This document shows positions 35,420-43,478 of a stretch of DNA of 64,000 bases, piece after piece. The stretch spans positions 6,618,001 to 6,682,000 of the forward strand of contig NZ_CP060825.1 in NCBI RefSeq assembly GCF_014489615.1, written 5' to 3'. This DNA is from Streptomyces genisteinicus (GTDB lineage: Bacteria; Actinomycetota; Actinomycetes; Streptomycetales; Streptomycetaceae). The position numbers were made by a program, and so were the translations under genes. The notes under the pieces were generated by a model that did not search any database, was not told where the DNA came from, and saw only the letters and a list, made by a program, of their open reading frames with translations. Positions within the stretch are counted from its first letter, which is position 1, and the number at the start of each line of letters is the position of its first letter.

Positions 35420-35459
35420 GCCGGAGGCCGTTTCAGAGATATCTGAAACGGCCTCCGGC
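35420..35459 (+). terminator. Hairpin terminator after second tRNA-Pro
   Basis: GCCGGAGGCCGTTTCAGA (35420-35437) pairs perfectly with 35442-35459 around GATA. It is a different stem from that after the first tRNA copy and is followed by TTTCC repeats. Confidence 0.88.
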
Positions 35460-35460
35460 C

Positions 35461-35526
<66 letters not shown>

Positions 35527-35565
35527 CGGAGCCCGGGCAGCACCCGCCCCCGGCGCGCAGTCCGG

Positions 35566-36099
35566 TCAGGCGGGGAAGGTGAAGTAGAGCGCGTCGGCGT
35601 AGAACGACGCGAAGTGCCGCTGCCAGTCGGCCCGGACCGAGGTCAGCCACTCGTCGTTCCGGCCCGCGATCGCGGCCTCGGCCGCGGCGACCACCGCGGG
35701 GATCTCCGCCGACGCCAGGTGCCGCACACCCGCCACCGGATCGTCGTCCGTCATCGAGACGATCTCCCCGGTCTCCAGGAGGACGTGCGCCGCCCGCTGC
35801 TTCTCGAGGTGGGCCGTGGTCCTGGCGACGCAGTCGGCGAACTCGGCGTCGCCTTCCAGGCCCCGGCCGACCGCGCGCAGCAGGGCGAGCAGCAGAGCGG
35901 CCCCCTCGGCGTAGTCGGCGGCTATGCCGACCGGAGGGTTCCAGATCATCGACGGGACGACCGTCGTCCCGTGGCCCGCCAGGAGCTTGTGCGCCAGCGG
36001 TACGTCGCCGTTGTGCTCGGACACGCACCGGACCGGCCGGGGGATCTCCGTCTCGCTCGGCATCGAGTCGGCGGAGTAGAGGTATGAGCGGTTCGCCAT
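35566..36099 (-). CDS. Conserved hypothetical protein (DUF7822-like)
   Basis: The 177-residue soluble protein begins MANRSYLYSADSMPSETEIP, a pattern I associate with a family of uncharacterised bacterial proteins, often found beside others of unknown role. It has no signal peptide or membrane helix. The middle is helical and acidic; the end has SVRADWQRHFASFYADALYFTF. ATG at 36099. No function can be assigned. It stands alone between the tRNA-Pro gene and the encapsulin operon. Confidence 0.65.
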   Translation of the reverse strand: MANRSYLYSADSMPSETEIPRPVRCVSEHNGDVPLAHKLLAGHGTTVVPSMIWNPPVGIAADYAEGAALLLALLRAVGRGLEGDAEFADCVARTTAHLEKQRAAHVLLETGEIVSMTDDDPVAGVRHLASAEIPAVVAAAEAAIAGRNDEWLTSVRADWQRHFASFYADALYFTFPA

Positions 36100-36476
36100 G
36101 ATCGGAAGCTAACAGAGGGGACCGACAACGGCCGCGGCCGATGGGCTCGCCCGTACGCGGCCGGCCCGCCCGCTGTGCCGCCGTCCCTGTCCCGGAGCGG
36201 GTCCGGCCCGGCCCGGCCGCGCTCCCGGGCCCCGCGGGACGGGCTGGTGATCGGATCATCCCCACCCCGTGGATCGCGCGGATAAACCGACTGCTGAACA
36301 AGATCACCGCATTGAGGTAATGCGGACGGCCTCAGCCGGTGGAGGGGGCTCGGCGGCCGTTACTGTTTTCCCGGGATCAAGGCGAATTCCCCGAATCCGC
36401 CCACCATTTCCTCTTTCTTCCGTCGGTGCGCACCCCTGTGCCCGCCGGCCACCCCCCGTGAAGGAGACCTCGTCCG
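36100..36476. other. Upstream region of the encapsulin operon
   Basis: This non-coding stretch is notably less GC-rich in 36280-36420 (for example GTTACTGTTTTCCCGGG near 36358), as expected for a promoter zone, though no single -35/-10 pair stands out. AAGGAG at 36461-36466 sets the ATG at 36477. Confidence 0.5.
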
Positions 36477-37895
36477 ATGACAGTTGACACCAGCCAGGAA
36501 GTGCTGCCGGAGCAGCCGCCCCAGCAGCAGTCGAGCCTGAGTACGGCCGCGGCCCGCAACCTCGCCTCGACGACCAAGTCCGCGCCCCAGATGCAGGAGA
36601 TCACCTCCCGCTGGCTGCTGCGGATGCTTCCCTGGGTGGAGGCCAAGGGCGGTTCCTACCGGGTGAACCGCCGGCTGAGCTACACCGTCGGCGACGGCCG
36701 CATCGAGTTCGTCCAGGACGGCTCGGACGTCCGCGTGATCCCCCGCGAGCTCGGCGAACTCGCCCTGCTGCGCGGCTTCGAGGACGTCGAGGTGCTCACC
36801 GCCCTCGCCGACCGCTGCTCCCAGCGCGAGTTCCGCGCCGGCGAGGTCCTCGTCGAACGGGGCACCCCTGCCGACCAGATCCATCTGATCGCCCACGGCC
36901 GCATCAGCCAGACCGCGGTCGGCAAGTACGGGGACGAGGTCGCCGTCGCCACCCGCGCCGACGGCGACCGGTTCGGCGAGAACGCCCTGCTGGACACCGA
37001 CGCCACCTGGGACTACACGGCCACCGCCGAGACCGCGGGCACGCTCCTGACGCTGTCCCGCGCCGACTTCGCCGCCGTGCTGTCCAACGCGCCGAGCCTC
37101 CAGGAGCACATCCAGAACTTCAGCTCGCTGCCCCAGCAGCGGCAGAACCACCACGGCGAGGCCGAGATCGCGATGTCGGCCGGCCACGTCGGCGAGGCCG
37201 TGCTGCCGAGCGCCTTCGTGGACTACGAACTCCGCCCGAGGGAGTACGAACTCTCCGTCGCGCAGACCGTCCTCCGCGTCCACACCCGGGTCGCCGACCT
37301 GTACAACGGCCCGCACAACCAGACCGAGGAGCAACTCCGCCTCACCATCGAGGCACTGAGGGAGCGTCAGGAGCACGAACTCCTCAACAACCGCGAGTTC
37401 GGCCTGCTCCACAACGCCGACTTCAAGCAGCGCATCCAGCCCCACTCCGGCCCGCCCACCCCGGACGACCTCGACGAGCTGCTCTGCCGCCGCCGCGGCA
37501 CCCGGATGATGCTGGCCCACCCCCGGACGATCGCGGCGATCGGCCGCGAGCTGAACGCCCGCGGACTGTACCCGGACCACGTCGACGTCGGCGGCCAGCA
37601 GGTCCCGGCCTGGCGCGGGGTGCCCATCCTGCCGTGCAACAAGATCCCCATCAGCAAGGAGAACACCAGCTCCATCCTCGCCATGCGTACCGGCGAGGAC
37701 AACCAGGGCGTCATCGGCCTCTTCCAGACCGGGCTGCCGGAGGAGTACGAGCCGGGACTGTCCGTGCGGTTCATGGGCATCAGCGAGCAGGCGATCATCT
37801 CGTACCTGGTCAGCACCTACTACTCCGCGGCCATCCTGGTCCCCGATGCACTCGGCGTCCTGGAGAACGTGCAGATCGCCCGCAAGCGGGACTGA
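36477..37895 (+). CDS. Family 2B encapsulin shell protein (EshA-like)
   Basis: The 472-residue shell protomer belongs to the family 2 encapsulins. An N-terminal HK97-fold arm (about 1-90; [29 protein letters not shown]) is followed by an inserted cyclic-nucleotide-binding-like domain (about 92-205; [44 protein letters not shown]). The rest of the HK97 fold completes it (about 240-472; [86 protein letters not shown]). Many protomers assemble into an icosahedral compartment. The downstream terpene cyclase is the expected cargo. The cyclase-type phosphate-binding Arg appears replaced ([11 protein letters not shown]). AAGGAG precedes the ATG. An older name for homologues is EshA. Confidence 0.93.
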   Translation: MTVDTSQEVLPEQPPQQQSSLSTAAARNLASTTKSAPQMQEITSRWLLRMLPWVEAKGGSYRVNRRLSYTVGDGRIEFVQDGSDVRVIPRELGELALLRGFEDVEVLTALADRCSQREFRAGEVLVERGTPADQIHLIAHGRISQTAVGKYGDEVAVATRADGDRFGENALLDTDATWDYTATAETAGTLLTLSRADFAAVLSNAPSLQEHIQNFSSLPQQRQNHHGEAEIAMSAGHVGEAVLPSAFVDYELRPREYELSVAQTVLRVHTRVADLYNGPHNQTEEQLRLTIEALRERQEHELLNNREFGLLHNADFKQRIQPHSGPPTPDDLDELLCRRRGTRMMLAHPRTIAAIGRELNARGLYPDHVDVGGQQVPAWRGVPILPCNKIPISKENTSSILAMRTGEDNQGVIGLFQTGLPEEYEPGLSVRFMGISEQAIISYLVSTYYSAAILVPDALGVLENVQIARKRD

Positions 37896-38369
37896 CCCCG
37901 CGAAGGCCCCCGCACGGCCGCCGCGGGGACAGCATGCCGGTGACGCGCGCGGGCCCGCAGGCCGCGCACCGGGCGCCGGGGGCGGCGACCCCGCCCCTCC
38001 CGTCCCACAGGTGCCGCCCGCGCCCGCCCGGGCCCCGGGCGAGCGCACCCGGCCCCGCAGCTCCCGCCGGCGCTCTGCCGGCCGCGCGGAGCCGGCCCGC
38101 CGTCCGGGACGCCCGGGCCCGCACCCCCGGCCACCGGCCGGGCGGTGCCCCACCCGCGGGCGTCGGACCAGCCCGGCGCATCCCGCCCGAGGACGGTTCC
38201 GAGCCGGGCGACCGCAGGCACGCGATGCCGCAGGACGCCGCCCCCGGGGCAGGCGGCACCGTCGTCGAGCCACCCGCCCCACGCACTCCCACCGGGGCCG
38301 CACCCGGCGGCCGCCGGGCACGACCGCGCGGCCGGACGGCCTCACCCCCACCTCATCAAGGAGTCACGG
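37896..38369. other. 474-bp spacer between shell and cargo genes
   Basis: No supported gene; all open frames are compositional. CCCGCG...CGCGGG pairing just after the shell stop (37898-37926) could attenuate transcription and set a shell-to-cargo ratio. AAGGAG at 38359-38364 serves the next ATG. The gap is long for genes of one pathway. Confidence 0.45.
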
Positions 38370-39740
38370 ATGCCCGATCCCGGGCTCTCCCCGCCGCCGG
38401 GTCCGCAGACCACCCCGGCACCCCGCGGGGACGACGCGATCGCCCACGTCGCCGGAGCCGCCGAAGCCCTCCTGCGGGCCGCCGCCGGGAGCACCGCGGT
38501 CGCCGACCCGCCCGCCCCGGCCACGCCGCCCGCCGCCACCGCACCGCCGCACGACGTGCCCTACACGTTTCCCACCACGGGAACCGTGCCGCGGACCGTG
38601 CCCGGGGCGACGGCCGCGGACCGGCCCGGCGCCCCGGCGCCCGAGCCCGGGGCCGCCGCCCTGGAGCGGATCCTCCGCGGTCCGAGCGGACTCGGCACGG
38701 CGAGTCTGCGGCCGGGCGCGGCGCGTGTGCCGCAGCCCGGGGCCGACGCGGCCCCTGCCGACGGGCCGGCCGTCCCGGGCCTCTACCACCACCCGGTGCC
38801 GGAGCCCGATCCCGTCCGGGTGGCCGAGGTCAGCAGCAGGATCAAGGCGTGGGCCGTCGACGAGATCCAGCTCTTCCCGGACGAGTGGGAGGGCGAGTTC
38901 GACGGGTTCTCCGTGGGCCGCTACATGGTCGCCTGCCATCCGGACGCGCCGAGCGTCGAGCACGTCATGGTCGCCACCCGGCTGATGGTCGCCGAGAACG
39001 CCGTCGACGACTGCTACTGCGAGGACCACGGCGGCTCGCCCATCGGGCTCGGCGGCCGGCTGCTGCTGGCGCACACCGCCCTCGACCCGCTCCACACGAC
39101 CGCGGAGTACCAGCCGCACTGGGCCGAGTCGCTGCACTCGGACGCCCCCCGCCGCGCCTACCGCTCCGCCATGGACTACTTCCGGCGCCAGGCCACGGCC
39201 TCGCAAGCCGACCGCTTCCGGCACGACATGGCACGCCTGCACCTCGGCTACCTGGCCGAGGCCGCGTGGGCGCAGACCGACCACACCCCGGAGGTGTGGG
39301 AGTACCTGGCCATGCGCCAGTTCAACAACTTCCGCCCGTGCCCCACCATCACCGACACCGTGGGGGGCTACGAACTCCCCGCGGACCTGCACGCGCAGCC
39401 CGCCATGCAGCGGGTCCTCGCACTGGCGGGCAACGCCACCACCATCGTGAACGACCTGTACTCGTACACCAAGGAGCTGGCCTCGCCCGGCCGGCATCTC
39501 AACCTGCCCGTGGTGATCGCCGACCGCGAGGGCCTCTCCGAACGGGACGCCTACCTGAAGGCGGTCGAGGTCCACAACGACCTCATGCGCGACTTCGAGG
39601 CCGAGGCCGCCGCCCTCGCGGCCGCCTGCCCGGCGCCCAGTGTGCTCCGCTTCCTGCGCGGAGTGGCCGTGTGGGTCGACGGCAACCACTACTGGCACCG
39701 CACCAACACCTACCGATACAGCCTGCCCGACTTCTGGTAA
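38370..39740 (+). CDS. 2-methylisoborneol synthase (encapsulated class I terpene cyclase)
   Basis: The 456-residue enzyme cyclises 2-methyl-geranyl diphosphate to 2-methylisoborneol, the earthy odorant. Residues 1-135 are Pro/Ala-rich and disordered, with one conserved-looking island LERILRGPSGLGTASLR (98-114), a likely shell-targeting element. The catalytic alpha-bundle (about 140-456) has the metal motif DDCYCED (213-219), the second motif NDLYSYTKE (361-369) and the C-terminal RYSLPDFW. These fit 2-MIB synthases rather than geosmin or epi-isozizaene synthases. The ATG at 38370 has AAGGAG 5 nt upstream; the frame extends further without homology. The methyltransferase starts 3 nt after the stop. 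Confidence 0.93.
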   Translation: MPDPGLSPPPGPQTTPAPRGDDAIAHVAGAAEALLRAAAGSTAVADPPAPATPPAATAPPHDVPYTFPTTGTVPRTVPGATAADRPGAPAPEPGAAALERILRGPSGLGTASLRPGAARVPQPGADAAPADGPAVPGLYHHPVPEPDPVRVAEVSSRIKAWAVDEIQLFPDEWEGEFDGFSVGRYMVACHPDAPSVEHVMVATRLMVAENAVDDCYCEDHGGSPIGLGGRLLLAHTALDPLHTTAEYQPHWAESLHSDAPRRAYRSAMDYFRRQATASQADRFRHDMARLHLGYLAEAAWAQTDHTPEVWEYLAMRQFNNFRPCPTITDTVGGYELPADLHAQPAMQRVLALAGNATTIVNDLYSYTKELASPGRHLNLPVVIADREGLSERDAYLKAVEVHNDLMRDFEAEAAALAAACPAPSVLRFLRGVAVWVDGNHYWHRTNTYRYSLPDFW

Positions 39741-39743
39741 GAA

Positions 39744-40628
39744 ATGGATTCCTCTGTGACCAGCACCGACACCACCGTCTCCGCCTTCGTCCCCGCCCCG
39801 GCCTCGCCGTACCAGGGTGACATCGCCCGCTACTGGGACCAGGAGGCCAGGCCGGTGAACCTGCGCCTCGGCGACGTGGACGGGCTCTACCACCACCACT
39901 ACGGCATCGGCGACGTCGACCTGGCCGCGCTCGGGGACAGCGGCGACGCCGCGTACGACAAGAGGCTGGTGGCCGAACTCCACCGGCTGGAGTCGGCGCA
40001 GGCCGAGGTGCTGCTGGACCACCTCGGCACCATCGGGCGGGACGACCTGCTGGTGGACGCCGGCTGCGGGCGCGGGGGCTCGATGGTGATGGCCCATCAG
40101 CGCTTCGGCTGCTCCGTCGAAGGGCTCACGCTCTCCGCCAAGCAGGCCGACTTCGGCAACCGCCGGGCCCATGAACTCGGCATCGAGGACCGGGTCCACT
40201 CCCGGGTGTGCAACATGCTCGACATGCCCTTCGAGACCGGGCAGGCGGCCGGCTCGTGGAACAACGAGTCCAGCATGTACGTCGATCTGGAGGACCTCTT
40301 CGCCGAGCACTCCCGGGTGCTCCGCGTCGGCGGACGCTACGTGACCATCACCGGCTGCTGGAACCCGCGTTACGGCCAGCCGTCGAAGTGGGTCTCGCAG
40401 ATCAACGCCCACTTCGAGTGCAACATCCACTCCCGCCGCGAGTACCTGCGCGCCATGGCCGACAACCGCCTCGTGCCCCAGGCGGTCATCGACCTCACCC
40501 CGGACACCCTGCCCTACTGGGAGCTGCGTGCCACCTCCTCGCTGGTGACCGGGATCGAGGAGGCGTTCATCAACTCGTACAAGGACGGGTCCTTCCAGTA
40601 CGTGCTGATCGCCGCCGACCGCGTCTGA
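39744..40628 (+). CDS. Geranyl diphosphate 2-C-methyltransferase
   Basis: The 294-residue SAM-dependent methyltransferase adds a methyl to C2 of geranyl diphosphate, the substrate of the preceding cyclase. SAM-binding motif I is LLVDAGCGRGGSM (about 101-113). VEGLTLSAKQADF and NMLDMPFE follow, then SWNNESSMYVDLEDLF, typical of this small family with an aromatic, Glu-rich active site. An N-terminal YWDQEARPVNLRLGDVDGLYHHHYGIG segment shapes the pocket. It is tightly coupled to the synthase gene (3-nt gap) and ends the operon before a perfect hairpin. Confidence 0.95.
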   Translation: MDSSVTSTDTTVSAFVPAPASPYQGDIARYWDQEARPVNLRLGDVDGLYHHHYGIGDVDLAALGDSGDAAYDKRLVAELHRLESAQAEVLLDHLGTIGRDDLLVDAGCGRGGSMVMAHQRFGCSVEGLTLSAKQADFGNRRAHELGIEDRVHSRVCNMLDMPFETGQAAGSWNNESSMYVDLEDLFAEHSRVLRVGGRYVTITGCWNPRYGQPSKWVSQINAHFECNIHSRREYLRAMADNRLVPQAVIDLTPDTLPYWELRATSSLVTGIEEAFINSYKDGSFQYVLIAADRV

Positions 40629-40767
40629 CGCGGCCGCGGCGCGTGACCCTGTGACGTCCTGACGGGCCGTCGCACCGCCCGCGCGACCGCGCGCCCCGGA
40701 TCATCACGCGCCGCCGCACCGCGGCCCGCGCCTGCCCGCCCGGCAGGTGCGGGCCGCCCCTGCCGAC

Positions 40768-40802
40768 CGGGCCGGGACCGTCGTACCGACGGTCCCGGCC
40801 CG
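40768..40802. terminator. Perfect 16-bp terminator of the methylisoborneol operon
   Basis: CGGGCCGGGACCGTCG (40768-40783) pairs perfectly with 40787-40802 across a TAC loop. It is 140 bp after the methyltransferase stop. Confidence 0.85.
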
Positions 40803-40832
40803 CGGCGTGCCCGCGGTCGCGGAAGTCGTCGA

Positions 40833-40894
40833 CCGCCGTTCCCCACAGCCCTGTTCCGGTGTGCCGCCGTTCCCCGCAGCCGTGTTCCGGCGTC
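40833..40894. repeat. Two tandem 31-bp repeats
   Basis: CGCCGTTCCCCACAGCCCTG... at 40833 and its variant beginning CGCCGTTCCCCGCAGCCGTG at 40864 are adjacent copies differing at a few positions. They lie between the operon terminator and the pectate lyase promoter. Confidence 0.75.
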
Positions 40895-40951
40895 CCGCCG
40901 GGCCCGGGAGGCCCGTCCGGCGGACTGCTCGTCCCGGGTCTGTCCAAAGCC

Positions 40952-40998
40952 TTGCCATCGCAACGCCGGGCCTCTAGTCTCGCCGCCAGCAAGCGCTT
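40952..40998 (+). promoter_or_regulatory. Promoter with LacI-type operator upstream of pectate lyase
   Basis: TTGCCA (40952-40957), 17 bp, TAGTCT (40975-40980). The palindrome AAGCGCTT (40991-40998) is centred about 8 bp after the predicted start site. AAGCGCTT is the core of many LacI-family operators. The pectate lyase ATG is 595 bp further on, so a long leader would be transcribed. Confidence 0.6.
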
Positions 40999-41592
40999 TC
41001 CCCGTGGGGCGGGGAACACGGCGCCGGCTGTGGCCGTCGCGGAATCCGTCGTGATCCCGCGTGCCGGCCGTCATCGATTCCGGCACGGGCCCCTGCCCGG
41101 GAAGCCGAGGCGTCGGACCCGTGGGGCGGGCCCTGACGCCGATGCGCCGTGCCGTGCGCCGCGGAGTGGTCGGCGACGAGTCCATCGCGAGAACGGCCGG
41201 TCAGGCCGCTGTCCAGGGCTGCCGTCGCACTGTCGGCGTCATCACCGCCGGTCGGTCCGGCCCGGCGGATCCTGTGGGACAGACGGCCGGGACGTTCCCG
41301 CGGCCGAGGGCTGACGACGCACGCCCTCCACCGCGCGGTCGGCCGTCCGCCCCGCCGGATGCGCTGTCCGCCGCGTCCGGGACCGGCCGGGGAAACCCGG
41401 TCCCCGGGCGGCAACCACAACGCCGCCCAGGGACCACCACGGTATGCAGCAGCAAGCACCATCCGCCGCCGGCACACCGGAACCATCACCCACCTCCGGT
41501 GCACCAGCACCACCACACGCACTTCGGGCACTCCGCGTGCCGGAAGCACCACGAGCACCTGACGAACCAATCGACACAATCGGGAGACCACG
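40999..41592 (+). other. Long leader before pectate lyase gene
   Basis: About 590 bp without a supported gene on either strand. If the promoter at 40952 is used, this is an unusually long 5' untranslated region. The final 90 bp (from about 41500) are less GC-rich, and GGGAG at 41581-41585 is the ribosome-binding site. A second, nearer promoter cannot be excluded. Confidence 0.45.
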
Positions 41593-43161
41593 ATGAGGCG
41601 ACCAGTCGCACTGCGACTCTGTGCGGGGCTGGCCACGACGGCCGTCGCGGCGACGGCGGGCGTGATGCTGACGATGCCCACCGCGTCCGCGGCGACCGGT
41701 GGTGTCACCGGCTACGCGACGCAGAACGGCGGCACCACCGGCGGCGCCGGGGGCCAGACCGTGCGCGCCACCACCGGCACCGCGATCCACCAGGCGCTGT
41801 GCAGCCGGGCCAGCAGCAGCACCCCGATCACCATCCAGGTCGAGGGCACGATCAACCACGGCAACACGGCCAAGGTGTCCGGCGACAGCTGCAACACCGC
41901 CGCCGGCGTCATCGAGCTCAAGCAGATCAGCAACGTCACCATCATCGGCGTGGGCAACGGTGCCGTGTTCGACCAACTCGGCATCCACATACGCGAATCC
42001 AGCAACATCGTCATCCAGAACGTCACCGTGAAGAACGTCAAGAAGTCGGGCTCGCCGACCTCCAACGGCGGAGACGCCATCAGCATGGAGAGCGACGTCC
42101 GCAACGTCTGGGTCGACCACGTCACTCTGGAGGCGTCGGGCGGTGAGTCGGAGGGCTTCGACGGCCTCTTCGACATGAAGGACAACACCCAGTACGTGAC
42201 GCTCTCCTACAGCACCCTGCGCAACTCCGGCCGCGGCGGCCTGATCGGTTCCAGCGAGTCGGACGTCTCCAACGGTTTCGTCACGTTCCACCACAACCTG
42301 TACGAGAACATCGACTCCCGCGCCCCCCTGCTGCGCGGCGGTGTCGCCCACATGTACAACAACCACTACAAGAAGCTGAACGAGTCCGGCATCAACTCCC
42401 GCGCCGGCGCCCGCGCGAAGGTGGACAACAACTACTTCGAGGACGCCAAGGACGTCCTGGGCACCTTCTACACGGACGCGGCGGGCACCTGGCACGTCAG
42501 CGGCAACGTCTTCGACAACGTCACCTGGTCCGCCAAGGGCACGGACAACAACCCGGCCGGTCCGGACGTGAAGTCGACCACCACCGTCAACGTCCCCTAC
42601 TCCTTCGCTCTCGACCCGGCGAACTGCGTGCCGGACGTGGTCGGCCGCACCGCGGGCGCGAACAAGGGCCTCCAGGTCTCGGACGGCAACTGCACCCCGC
42701 AGACGCCGGACCCGACGCCCACCCAGCCGCCGACGACCCAGCCTCCCACCACGCAGCCGCCGACCACTCCGCCGCCCACCACGCCCCCGAGCGGCACCAA
42801 CCTCAGCCTGACGGCCGGCGCCGACGGCTCCAGCAAGGCGAGCGGCACGAGCTACGGCAACGTCCGCGACGGCAGCATGGGCACCCACTGGTCGCCGGCG
42901 GGCGCGACCGGCTCCGTCTCGGTGAAGTGGGGCTCCGCCGTCAGCGTCTCCAAGGTGGCGATCCGGGAGGCCTCGGGCTCCGCGGGAAGCATCCAGGGCT
43001 GGCGCGTCCTCAACGGCGACACCGGGACCGTCCTGGCCTCGGGCACGGGTGTCGGCAGCACGATCTCCATCCCCGTGACGTCGGCGAAGAAGCTCACCTT
43101 CGAGATCACCGGCTCCACCGGCACCCCGAAGGTCGCGGAGTTCGAGACCTACGCGGGATGA
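41593..43161 (+). CDS. Secreted PL1 pectate lyase with C-terminal discoidin-like module
   Basis: The 522-residue secreted enzyme cleaves polygalacturonate by beta-elimination. Signal peptide residues 1-34 (LCAGLATTAVAATAGVMLTM...ASA). The PL1 right-handed beta-helix (about 35-370) includes NVTIIGVGNG, DAISMESDVRNVWVDHVTL (Ca-binding DH), GFDGLFDMKDNTQYVTLSYS, and the catalytic RAPLLRGGVAHMYNNHY. A Pro/Thr linker (about 374-398) leads to a C-terminal beta-sandwich (about 400-522; SYGNVRDGSMGTHWSPAG, SVSKVAIREASG, KKLTFEITGSTG) of the F5/8-type-C family, which probably binds carbohydrate. The enzyme opens the plant-cell-wall locus. Confidence 0.93.
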   Translation: MRRPVALRLCAGLATTAVAATAGVMLTMPTASAATGGVTGYATQNGGTTGGAGGQTVRATTGTAIHQALCSRASSSTPITIQVEGTINHGNTAKVSGDSCNTAAGVIELKQISNVTIIGVGNGAVFDQLGIHIRESSNIVIQNVTVKNVKKSGSPTSNGGDAISMESDVRNVWVDHVTLEASGGESEGFDGLFDMKDNTQYVTLSYSTLRNSGRGGLIGSSESDVSNGFVTFHHNLYENIDSRAPLLRGGVAHMYNNHYKKLNESGINSRAGARAKVDNNYFEDAKDVLGTFYTDAAGTWHVSGNVFDNVTWSAKGTDNNPAGPDVKSTTTVNVPYSFALDPANCVPDVVGRTAGANKGLQVSDGNCTPQTPDPTPTQPPTTQPPTTQPPTTPPPTTPPSGTNLSLTAGADGSSKASGTSYGNVRDGSMGTHWSPAGATGSVSVKWGSAVSVSKVAIREASGSAGSIQGWRVLNGDTGTVLASGTGVGSTISIPVTSAKKLTFEITGSTGTPKVAEFETYAG

Positions 43162-43321
43162 CGCGGCCTACGCGCTGACGCGCTGACGCGCCGGCGCAAC
43201 GACGGGAAGACGCAAGTGACGGGATGACGGGACGGGCCGCCGTCCGTCCGGGTGCGGGAGCCGCGGTTCCCGGACGGACGGCCCGCCCGGCCCCGTGACG
43301 ACCGCACACCCCGTGACGACC

Positions 43322-43366
43322 GCACGCCTCGTGCCGCCCGGCAGGTCCGGGCGGCACGAGGCGTGC
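43322..43366. terminator. Perfect 18-bp hairpin between convergent genes
   Basis: GCACGCCTCGTGCCGCCC (43322-43339) is fully complementary to 43349-43366, with a 9-nt loop. It can terminate both the pectate lyase and the convergent LuxR-family gene. Two copies of CCGTGACGACCGCAC precede it. Confidence 0.87.
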
Positions 43367-43478
43367 TCCGTGCGGCGTCGGCGACCGCCGCCCCCGTCCG
43401 GCCCCGGCGGGGCCCGTCCGCGGAGCGCCGGCCCCGGCCGGAGGGGCCGGCGATGTGCCGCGGCCCCGCCCGGCGGGG

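Noticed and set aside
37896-38369. Coding extension of the methylisoborneol synthase upstream of 38370
   Set aside because: The added residues are His/Arg/Pro-rich with no similarity, and AAGGAG sits directly before 38370.
40974-41708. Minus-strand reading frame over the pectate lyase leader
   Set aside because: Low-complexity translation with no domain, overlapping the start of a clear gene.
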